A stretch of DNA of 64,000 nt from CAYYJR01 sp964472305 (GTDB lineage Bacteria > Armatimonadota > Hebobacteria > CAIYQO01): positions 62,001 through 126,000 of the forward strand of contig CAYYJR010000006.1 in assembly GCA_964472305.1 (NCBI GenBank). Direction: 5' to 3'. Every line of letters begins with the position of its first letter. Position 1 is the stretch's first letter. Below, one piece after another: positions 1 to 6,988 of the stretch. Below the pieces are notes generated by a model. The model saw nothing but the letters and a program-made list of their open reading frames with translations, made no database searches and was not told the DNA's origin. A program made the translations under genes and the position numbers.

Positions 1-420
1 CGGTTTCGGCTCGGGTATCTTCGGCAGGACGATGTAAAGGAATCCATTCTGATACCAGGCATCCGCCGCCTCCACGTCTACCGGCGCCGCCAGCACCATC
101 TCCAGTTCGAACTCACCGAACTGGATCTCCATTTGCTGCACGTTGCCGCGGAAGGAAGCACTCGGTTCCGGTCGGGTGCCGCGCAGGAACAGCCGATCCT
201 GCTCGATGCGCAGATCCAGCGCCTCCCGGCTCATGCCCGCGACCTCGATCAGTACCCGCAGGCTGTCGCCGTCATCATAGACGTTGCACGGCGGTGCCCA
301 GCGCATGCGATACGAGAGCAGCGAAGGATGTTTCGCCTGCGCGTAATGCTCGAAGAATCGGTCGAAGTCCTCCTGCATTTGCTCGAAGGTGTCCCAGAAA
401 CGTTTTTGGAACTCATCCAT
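1..420 (-). CDS. Hsp20 family small heat shock protein (3' end beyond window)
   Basis: ATP-independent chaperone of the alpha-crystallin/Hsp20 family, which holds unfolding proteins in the cytoplasm. I translated the minus strand from ATG at 420: the first 140 residues are visible and the frame is open to the window edge. After a charged helical N-terminus (MDEFQKRF...) the alpha-crystallin beta-sandwich begins at about residue 40 (VYDDGDSLRVLIEVAGM) and continues to the family's typical G-x-L strand near residue 130 (NGFLYIVLPK). A GAGGA stands 7 bases before the ATG. A promoter with TATAAT at 475-470 lies about 50 bases upstream. The missing 3' part should be only the short C-terminal tail. 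The family call is firm. Confidence 0.9.
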   Translation of the reverse strand, partial: MDEFQKRFWDTFEQMQEDFDRFFEHYAQAKHPSLLSYRMRWAPPCNVYDDGDSLRVLIEVAGMSREALDLRIEQDRLFLRGTRPEPSASFRGNVQQMEIQFGEFELEMVLAAPVDVEAADAWYQNGFLYIVLPKIPEPKP

Positions 421-767
421 CGCGATGTCCTCATCAACACAACCGTGACGGCCACGGAATCATCCCGTTATTATAGTCGCCGCGCGTGAATCTGACCAGC
501 GCCAATTGTTTGCTCCACGGGACGAGATGGCAATGTGCGCCGACATCACGAACCGCTGTACATGCGCAAGGTTTCACTCCTGAAGCATAAGCGCCAACCT
601 GCCTGGCAAGTCGATCACGTTCCCGCCGCCCTTCCGCGCCGGCATGCAATCACGGCAGGTATTCGCGCGCCGGTGCGGAAAGTAATAGCGATGGCCGGGC
701 ATCCCATGGCGCGAACTGCCGACAGGGATGAGCATGCACGGATCATCGCCGAAAGGAATGCAGCAGA
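421..767. other. Intergenic region between divergent Hsp20 and lipoyl-domain genes
   Basis: About 350 bases without a convincing gene. It holds the Hsp20 promoter at 470-498. Open frames here lack a ribosome-binding site and resemble no family. No terminator or riboswitch was recognised. The promoter for the plus-strand lipoyl gene must lie here, but I cannot point to it. Confidence 0.5.
470..498 (-). promoter_or_regulatory. Promoter for the Hsp20 gene
   Basis: On the minus strand TGGTCA (498-493) and TATAAT (475-470) are separated by 17 bases. The -10 is followed by AAC, giving TATAATAAC, the same extended string as in front of the HEAT-repeat gene and polA. The expected leader is about 45 bases. 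No CIRCE-type inverted repeat is visible, so heat regulation is not evident from this site. Confidence 0.55.
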
Positions 768-1256
768 ATGGCACATGTCGTGGTCCTCGATCCATTGTAT
801 CCTGAGATGGAAGAAGCCACACTCGGGCAGTGGTTGGTCACCGTGGGTGATATGGTCACCCCCGGACAGCCGCTGGCGGAACTGATCACGGATAAGGTGG
901 CATACGAATATCAGAGCCCGGAAGCGGGAATGATACTCGTGTTGCTGTCGCCGGAAAAAAGCGTGGTGCCGGTGGGTACCGTGCTGGCGGTGATCGGCGA
1001 CGCGAACGAGCAGGTGGCGAACCTGGCGGCGTTGGAGGCGGAGAATCGCCGGTTGGCGGAGGCGCGCGAAGCCGAGTTGGCCGCCGTGCAGCAGGCCACC
1101 ACGGCGCAAGTCGTCCCGGAGGACGCACAAGTCCGCCGGCAGGAAGTTCGGGCTACGCCCGCTGCCCGTCGGCTGGCGCGCGAGCGCGGGGTGGATTTGA
1201 CCGCCCTTCGGGGTAGCGGTCCGGGCGGTATGATCACCGTTGAAGACATTCCATAG
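768..1256 (+). CDS. Stand-alone lipoyl domain plus E3-binding domain (E2-like, no acyltransferase domain)
   Basis: 162 residues. Residues 1-77 form a biotinyl/lipoyl domain with the swinging-arm lysine at K43 in the turn TDKVAYEY. An Ala/Glu-rich helical linker follows at about 80-125. Residues 127-160 are a peripheral subunit-binding domain (RATPAARRLARERGVDL, then the GSGPGGMITVEDI end). The catalytic acyltransferase domain that follows in every complete 2-oxoacid dehydrogenase E2 is absent: the frame stops cleanly with TAG. AAAGGA lies upstream of the ATG. It could carry lipoate to an E3 as a separate swinging-arm subunit, or be a remnant of a split E2. No E1, E3 or acyltransferase gene is adjacent. 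The domain calls are firm; the role is unknown. Confidence 0.82.
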   Translation: MAHVVVLDPLYPEMEEATLGQWLVTVGDMVTPGQPLAELITDKVAYEYQSPEAGMILVLLSPEKSVVPVGTVLAVIGDANEQVANLAALEAENRRLAEAREAELAAVQQATTAQVVPEDAQVRRQEVRATPAARRLARERGVDLTALRGSGPGGMITVEDIP

Positions 1257-1295
1257 CCGCGGGCAAAGACGGGCACAGGAGAGAAGGGATTGACC

Positions 1296-2822
1296 ATGCG
1301 AATCGCACTGCATCGATTTCATGCACTGTTCCTCGGGGTGCTGCTGCTGACATCGTTTGTCCGGGCTGATGATATCGGCAAGTCTATTGAGAAGAAATAT
1401 GGCCTTGACACCGATTTCGCCACCAACTATCGCGTCGAGATGATCGGGCAGCGGGTGGCACTGGCGGCCGGATTAACCGATATCCGTTTCATCATTTTCA
1501 ACGATAAAGAGTTGAACGCCATGGCAGTGCCGGATGGGCGCATCTTCATCACCTCACTGATGGCGCACGCGGTGGCGGACGACGAGCTGGCGTTCGTACT
1601 TGGTCATGAGATAACCCATATTCAGGAAAAGCACTCCAATAACCAGATGACGCGTGCGACCGGCGGGGCGTTGCTGGGAGCGATCCTGGTGGCAGCGATA
1701 GGTGGCAATGAGCGCGACATCCGCTTGGGTGCGGATATCGCCGGCGGACTGACGTTGGGCCACTACAGCCGCAAGGACGAAAATCGTGCGGATGTCGGTG
1801 GATTGCGCCTGATGTCGCGTTGCGGCTACGACCCGAAACAGGCGGCGCTGGCGATGCAGCGGTTGATCGACAAATATGGCGCAGGCGACGCGAAGACGCC
1901 GGTGCTGGGGTGGTTCGCCACCCACCCGGATTCTCGCGATCGAAAAAAACGGCTGGAAAAAGGCGCCGCGCAACTCGCTAAAACGCCTCTCTCGCGCATC
2001 GATCCGCCGCAAGGCGTCGAATTGACCCTGGACTCCTCCGCCCGCCACGCGTCGGCATGGGCTTACAATTATCTCTCGCTGGCGCTGACATCATCCAGTG
2101 GAGGCCGCGCGGTAGCACTGCCACCGCTGGTCGGCCTGGCGTCGCCACTCGCGCATCCGGCGAAGGTGAGTCGCAGCCGCACGCGATTACCCGCCCTCGC
2201 GTTCGCCAACAAAGCGGCGCAGACGAATGCCGCGAACAAGGGAAAAGCAAAGACCGACGAGCCGCTGCCGGCGGTGACGGTCACTTCGCCTAACGTGCCG
2301 ATTGCTTATCGCCTCATCCTTTCGCTGCGCCAGACGCCGCCTGCCTTCGCGTCTACCGTTGATAAAGGCGAAGGCACCGCGGTAGAAGCCACGCTGCACT
2401 GGACGGCGGTGAACAGCGGGTTGAGCGGTGTCTGCACCGCGATCTCGCAAACGCGCAAGGACGTACCCTGGCAGGCAAACGAGCAGGTGAAGGATCCCGC
2501 GGCGCTGTCGCGGTTGGCGGACGGTAAGAATGATAACGTCGAAGGCACGCTCGAAGCGGATGCCCTCCGCCGCGTGACGCGCGCTTTTGCCGAGGTGGTC
2601 CGCACCGGCGGGCCTGTCGATCACGGCGCGCCGGTGAGCGTGCGTTTGAGCGATACCGGGGCACGTCCCGGCGATTACATCGCGGTGGTGCGCGGCAATA
2701 AATTCGTCGCCGAAGTGCGTATAGACCAGATCAAAGGGCGTGATGTCACCGGCAGCGTACTGTGGGGCGTCCACACCTGGAAAAAAGGCGACCACTTCGC
2801 GGTAATGGAATACGACCGTTAA
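1296..2822 (+). CDS. Exported M48 family zinc metallopeptidase
   Basis: 508 residues starting at ATG 1296, which has AGAAGGG 7 bases upstream; the in-frame TTG at 1290 is too close to that site. An N-terminal signal peptide (about 1-24, cleaved near FVRA-DD) implies export. The zinc site is HEITH at about residue 104-108, with the third ligand in the downstream helix YSRKDENRAD near residue 162, as in BepA/LoiP-like M48 enzymes that handle envelope protein quality control. A hydrophobic glycine-rich helix at about 125-142 follows the active-site helix. The C-terminal half (about 240-508) is not a TPR array and matches nothing I recognise. The gene lies 39 bases after the lipoyl protein, with no obvious functional link. 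Confidence 0.85.
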   Translation: MRIALHRFHALFLGVLLLTSFVRADDIGKSIEKKYGLDTDFATNYRVEMIGQRVALAAGLTDIRFIIFNDKELNAMAVPDGRIFITSLMAHAVADDELAFVLGHEITHIQEKHSNNQMTRATGGALLGAILVAAIGGNERDIRLGADIAGGLTLGHYSRKDENRADVGGLRLMSRCGYDPKQAALAMQRLIDKYGAGDAKTPVLGWFATHPDSRDRKKRLEKGAAQLAKTPLSRIDPPQGVELTLDSSARHASAWAYNYLSLALTSSSGGRAVALPPLVGLASPLAHPAKVSRSRTRLPALAFANKAAQTNAANKGKAKTDEPLPAVTVTSPNVPIAYRLILSLRQTPPAFASTVDKGEGTAVEATLHWTAVNSGLSGVCTAISQTRKDVPWQANEQVKDPAALSRLADGKNDNVEGTLEADALRRVTRAFAEVVRTGGPVDHGAPVSVRLSDTGARPGDYIAVVRGNKFVAEVRIDQIKGRDVTGSVLWGVHTWKKGDHFAVMEYDR

Positions 2823-2847
2823 TACAAATCATGGATCATTTGCCGCT

Positions 2848-3069
2848 ATGGTAGACGACGTACAGGAAATTCACCGGTGCCCGGCATGTGGGTGCGGCTG
2901 TCCGGACGGTTGCTTCGTATGTCCTGCCTGTCATCAGGTACTGGTATCCTCACGTGACCGCGCGAAACCACCGCGCTGGATGGTGGCGTTATTATTGGCG
3001 ATTATCGCCTCGCTGGCAGCTTACGCCGGGTATCTTGCCTGGAAAATCCTCGTACTGCATCAATTTTAA
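2848..3069 (+). CDS. Small zinc-ribbon membrane protein
   Basis: 73 residues. The N-terminal third has CPACGC-type and CPAC cysteine pairs (CPAC at about 11-14, CPAC at about 25-28), a zinc-ribbon pattern. It is followed by a basic stretch and one transmembrane helix (about residues 44-66, MVALLLAIIASLAAYAGYLA) with a short tail. A cytoplasmic ribbon tethered to the inner membrane is likely. It follows the M48 gene by 25 bases. No clear ribosome-binding site precedes the ATG, so existence rests on the coherent cysteine-plus-membrane pattern. The function is unknown. Confidence 0.6.
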   Translation: MVDDVQEIHRCPACGCGCPDGCFVCPACHQVLVSSRDRAKPPRWMVALLLAIIASLAAYAGYLAWKILVLHQF

Positions 3070-3245
3070 CATGATCGTAGCCGGTGTCTTCGTCGGAACG
3101 CATCGCCGTCGCGGTCGAGAGCGCAACGAACACACCGCGCAACAGTACGCGGCACACGCCGTATCCGGCACAATGCTCTTGCCACGTCGCGCCGTTCCCG
3201 TTATCCTTACGTCAGTATTGCCGCCGAGTGTTCGAGGAGAGAAGC

Positions 3246-4535
3246 ATGGCTACTGTTCGCCCCTTTCATGCCTTACGTTATGAATTTTCCCGCTTCCCGG
3301 ATGTTGCAGCACTGCTGGCGCCCCCATATGATGTAATCTCTTCCGAACAACAACAGGCGCTTTACACCCGCGAGCCGCACAACGTCATCCGGCTCGAATA
3401 CGGTACGCAATTATCCACCGACACCGACGAGGACAACCGCTATACCCGCGCCCACGCCACGCTGCGCGCGTGGGAGGACGACGGCACGCTTATGATGGAG
3501 CCGACGGCTTGCTTTTATCCGCATCAGCAGCACTATCAATGGGCGGGCGAGACACGCACGCGTCAGGGATTGTTCGCCGCGGTGAAATTACAGCCGTTTG
3601 ATGACGGCGACATCTTGCCGCACGAGTGGACGCTGAAAGGGCCAAAGGAAGACCGGCTGCGCCTGATGCGCACCTGCCAGGCTTGTTTTAGCCCGGTGTT
3701 CGGCTTGTATGATGGACGCCACAGCGAGATGGGCGAGTTGTTGCGCCGTGCTGGCACCGCCGCGCCGCTGGTCTCTGCCATCGATCACGGCTTCGATGAA
3801 ACGCTATGGCGGGTGGATGACCCCGAGGTGGCCGGGGCGATCGCCGACGCGCTGGGTAAACGGCAGATCCTCATCGCCGATGGGCATCACCGCTACGAGA
3901 CGATGCTGGCGCTGCGCGACCTGTTGCGCCGCGAGTATCCCGATGCCCCGCCGACCGCGGCATTCAACTACGTGCTTATGCTGCTGGTCGATCTCAGCGA
4001 TCCCGGCTTGCTCGTGCTGCCGACTCACCGGCTGCTCACGCTTACGCCGGAGATGCAAGCCGCGTTTTGCCGCGTGGCTGGGAACAGCTTCACACTGGAA
4101 AAATTACAGGTCGTGCGGCCTGAGCAAGTGACCGACATCCTCGCGCGCCAGCAGGACAGCCACGCCTTCGTCTGGTATGATCGCGGCGCTTACACGCTGC
4201 TCACCAGTCCACGGACGTTGCGCAACGGCTTGCCGGTGCTGGATGTCATGGCGCTGCAAGAACGCCTTCTCGCCCCGCTCTTCTCGCTCGATCCCAGCGA
4301 AGAAGCATCGGTCGAACAGAACATCCGCTATACCATCAATCCCGCCGACGCCGTGGCGCGGGTAGAGCACGGCGATGCGCAAGGCGCCGTGTTCCTCAAT
4401 CCCACCCCGGTCGCCGATGTACTCACCCTCGCCGCCGCCGGCATTCGCCTGCCGCAAAAATCCACGTACTTCTACCCTAAGGTGCCCACAGGCCTGGTGA
4501 TGCACAACCTGGGGCCGCGAGTGACGGTCGGGTAG
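3246..4535 (+). CDS. DUF1015 family protein
   Basis: 429 residues. The start is ATG 3246 with GAGGAG just upstream; the frame is open further upstream but that part is not protein-like. The N-terminus (ATVRPFHALRY, then LLAPPYDVIS) and the central GxADGHHRYET-type motif (LIADGHHRYETML, about residues 210-222) are hallmarks of DUF1015, a widespread cytoplasmic family often found near serine biosynthesis genes and still without an assigned activity. Length and C-terminal motifs (near SVEQNIRYT) match full-length members. The neighbours give no serine pathway context. Confidence 0.85.
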   Translation: MATVRPFHALRYEFSRFPDVAALLAPPYDVISSEQQQALYTREPHNVIRLEYGTQLSTDTDEDNRYTRAHATLRAWEDDGTLMMEPTACFYPHQQHYQWAGETRTRQGLFAAVKLQPFDDGDILPHEWTLKGPKEDRLRLMRTCQACFSPVFGLYDGRHSEMGELLRRAGTAAPLVSAIDHGFDETLWRVDDPEVAGAIADALGKRQILIADGHHRYETMLALRDLLRREYPDAPPTAAFNYVLMLLVDLSDPGLLVLPTHRLLTLTPEMQAAFCRVAGNSFTLEKLQVVRPEQVTDILARQQDSHAFVWYDRGAYTLLTSPRTLRNGLPVLDVMALQERLLAPLFSLDPSEEASVEQNIRYTINPADAVARVEHGDAQGAVFLNPTPVADVLTLAAAGIRLPQKSTYFYPKVPTGLVMHNLGPRVTVG

Positions 4536-4735
4536 CGCTGGCGAGGTGCGCAAGGTGGGCGCGGTGGTTGTGCCCGCATTCCCGGACTAGACATCGACGT
4601 CATGAGCAAAGAGCCGCACGTAGCTGGCATTGTCGCCTGCGACGTGCGGCTTGTTGTTCTTGGCGAAGATGCGTGTCGGAAAGCGTGGCCGCGACTACGC
4701 CAACCATGCGCTCCCCCAACCGCTCACTACTCTGG

Positions 4736-4741
4736 TATAAT
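4736..4741 (+). promoter_or_regulatory. Extended -10 promoter of the HEAT-repeat gene
   Basis: TGGTATAAT, an extended -10 (TGnTATAAT), is followed by AACACC. No convincing -35 lies 17 bases upstream. The predicted start point is about 15 bases before the ATG, leaving a short leader that still contains GAAAGG. Confidence 0.6.
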
Positions 4742-4762
4742 AACACCGGAAAGGTGTTGACG

Positions 4763-6658
4763 ATGTGGCATTCACGTTGGACGATAGCCCGGTGGGGTGG
4801 GATCGTGACGCTGGCGGTGCTGCTGGCCGGTCAGGCGCGGGCGGCTGATCCGGCTTCCGCGCTGTTGGCGCAATTGCAGGCGCTGGCGCCGCAGGCACGC
4901 GCGAAGATGGTGCAGACGCTGGCGGCGGCGCAGAATCCACACCTGATTCAACCGCTGGTGACTCTGCTCATGCAGGCGGACGCACCGTTCGCGAAGGTGA
5001 CCCAACTCGACGGCATCCCTTACGTGGACGTGATCAACAACGCGTTGTGCCGGTATGGCGCCGCGGCGGTACAGCCGCTGGCGAATGCGCTGAAAAGCGC
5101 ACAGACCGCCGGACAACGCAGTCTGCTCATCGACGCGCTGGCCTCCACCCACGTGTCCGCCGCGGTAGCGCCGTTGCTGGAGTTGGCTAAACATCCCCCT
5201 GCCGGGTATCCCCCGGGCAAGCTGGTGGCTGAAGTGGGCACGGCGCTGCGCCGGCTCGGTGACGCGGGCATGACCGCCCTGACCTCGCTGCTGGCGCAAG
5301 GCGACGACAACTCACGGCTGGCCGCGGCACGCTCGCTGGTCGAGTCGGGCAAGCGCGCCATCCCCTATTTGAAACCGCTGATCACGGAGAAATTGAACGG
5401 CGCCGGTAATTACGCGCGCTGGGCGCTTGCGGAGATCGGCCCAGCCGCCATTCCCATCCTCATCGAGGCGCTGCTCGATCCCGATGCGCTGGTGCGGCGC
5501 TGGGCCATCAACGCGCTGGTGATGTGGAACGATCCCGCCGCCTATGACGCCGTGCTGGGGAGGCTGGGTGATGCCGATCCGCAGGTGCGCCTGGCTGCCG
5601 CTGCCGCGCTGGGGCACGGGCTGATGCAGGATCCGCGCGCCGCTGCCAACACACCCAACCGCGCTGTCGATCCGCTCATCCGCCTGCTGCAAGATCCCGA
5701 TCCGCAGGTGCGCGCATCCGCCGCCGACGCGTTAGGCGCGCTGGGCGATCACCGCGCGCTGGCGCCATTGCGCGCGATGCTGGGGGGCTCGGCGAACTTC
5801 AATACCGGTATTGCCGCGGCTGCGCTGGGCATGCTGAAAGACCCGCGCGCCAACGACACGTTGCTGGCGGTGGCGAAGTCATTCGACCACCCGGAGCGCC
5901 GCGCGGCTGTCCTCGCGCTGCAATACATCAACGATCCGCGCGCAGCCGACGTGCTTGCGTTTGCGCTGAAGGACACCGACCCGCGCGTGCGCGCCGCCGC
6001 CATTCAGGGACTGGGCGCGCTGCGTGCCAGCGGCGCCGTCGATCCACTTATCCAGATATTGAAGAGCGACAATGACGGCATGGTGCGCGCCGCCGCCGCC
6101 TTCGCGCTGGGCTATTTTTCCGATTCGCGCGCCACCGAGGCGCTCTTTTCCGCATGGTCCAGTGATAACCGCGATTTGCGGCTGGCGGCGGCGCAGGCGC
6201 TGGGCGCCTCTGGCGATCCGCGCGCACTGGAGCTGCTGCTGGGCGCGAAATCCGCACGCGACCGCGATCTGGTACTCGCCGGGCTGGGCGCCTCCCGCGA
6301 TCCCCGCGCCGTGCAGAAACTGCTGGTTGCGCTAAAAGACTCCGACGTCACCGTGCGCGCACGCGCCGCGGAAGGACTGGGTAAAAGCGGTGATATCAAT
6401 GTCGTCACACCGCTCATCACTGCCCTTAAAGACACCTCCGAGCATTTCGATGCCCTGCGTCGCGTCGCCCCCGTGCGCCAGGCCGCCGCCACCGCGCTCG
6501 GGCAATTGAAAGACCGCCGTGCCATCGACCCGCTCATCACCGCCCTCGCCGACCGCGCCCCCGATGTCGCCCGCAACGCCGCGGCTTCCCTCACCGCCAT
6601 CACCGGCCTCCGCCTCGGTTACGACCCCGCCGCCTGGCGCGCCGCGGTGGGGAAGTGA
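4763..6658 (+). CDS. Exported HEAT-repeat protein
   Basis: 631 residues from ATG 4763. The upstream open frame is excluded because the promoter lies inside it and a signal peptide (about 1-26, ending AGQARAAD) begins here. From about residue 60 to the end the protein is an array of HEAT / PBS-lyase-type repeats of about 30 residues, each with the pattern D-(P)-R-A-x-x-x-L-x-x-A-L-x-D-x-D-x-x-V-R-x-x-A-A-x-x-L-G. Such solenoids bind proteins or polypeptides; the signal peptide places this one outside the cytoplasm. No catalytic residues are evident. The coding strand is highly GC-rich and repetitive. A strong bidirectional terminator follows at 6698-6737, so it is probably monocistronic. Confidence 0.85.
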   Translation: MWHSRWTIARWGGIVTLAVLLAGQARAADPASALLAQLQALAPQARAKMVQTLAAAQNPHLIQPLVTLLMQADAPFAKVTQLDGIPYVDVINNALCRYGAAAVQPLANALKSAQTAGQRSLLIDALASTHVSAAVAPLLELAKHPPAGYPPGKLVAEVGTALRRLGDAGMTALTSLLAQGDDNSRLAAARSLVESGKRAIPYLKPLITEKLNGAGNYARWALAEIGPAAIPILIEALLDPDALVRRWAINALVMWNDPAAYDAVLGRLGDADPQVRLAAAAALGHGLMQDPRAAANTPNRAVDPLIRLLQDPDPQVRASAADALGALGDHRALAPLRAMLGGSANFNTGIAAAALGMLKDPRANDTLLAVAKSFDHPERRAAVLALQYINDPRAADVLAFALKDTDPRVRAAAIQGLGALRASGAVDPLIQILKSDNDGMVRAAAAFALGYFSDSRATEALFSAWSSDNRDLRLAAAQALGASGDPRALELLLGAKSARDRDLVLAGLGASRDPRAVQKLLVALKDSDVTVRARAAEGLGKSGDINVVTPLITALKDTSEHFDALRRVAPVRQAAATALGQLKDRRAIDPLITALADRAPDVARNAAASLTAITGLRLGYDPAAWRAAVGK

Positions 6659-6697
6659 CACGATGAGCCGGAAACAGCATCGCTGATGTAAACGGAC

Positions 6698-6737
6698 AAA
6701 AGAACGTGACAGACATATTTGCCCGTCACGTTCTTTT
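6698..6737 (+). terminator. Intrinsic terminator after the HEAT-repeat gene
   Basis: A perfect 13-bp inverted repeat (AAAAGAACGTGAC, 6698-6710, with its complement at 6725-6737) and a 14-base loop. The stem ends in TTTT on the plus strand and in T-rich sequence on the minus strand, so it could work both ways. It separates the HEAT-repeat gene from polA. Confidence 0.8.
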
Positions 6738-6971
6738 ATCTATTGATGATGGTCATTTTTGTCTGGAAACTCGGCCACAGCCGCGCTGACGAATACAAAT
6801 GCCTGCATTGATGCGGGAACAGACTTTGTCCTGCCTGTCAACGGACTGGCCCCATCTTGTACAACGTTGCGTCTTTCCCCGTGCAACCGGCGGACCCGGT
6901 TCGAGTTGCGAAGCGGTGCCGCGTGCCTCGATCGCCCCCTGGATCACCGCCACGAAAACACGCATTTCTGC

Positions 6972-6977
6972 TATAAT
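6972..6977 (+). promoter_or_regulatory. Extended -10 promoter of polA with almost no leader
   Basis: TGCTATAAT is an extended -10 without an obvious -35. The gap to the GTG at 6986 is 8 bases and to the ATG at 6989 is 11. A start point 6-8 bases after the hexamer would fall on or just before the start codon. No Shine-Dalgarno is present. Confidence 0.6.
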
Positions 6978-6988
6978 AACATGTTGTG

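Noticed and set aside
615..1322. Long minus-strand open frame opposite the lipoyl-domain gene
   Set aside because: It mirrors the codon positions of a well-supported gene in GC-rich DNA, has no family similarity and no ribosome-binding site. The same reasoning removes many antisense frames, for example at 10166-11176, 49618-50733 and 59026-59991.
4568..4762. N-terminal extension of the HEAT-repeat protein
   Set aside because: A TGGTATAAT promoter lies inside it and a signal peptide starts at ATG 4763.
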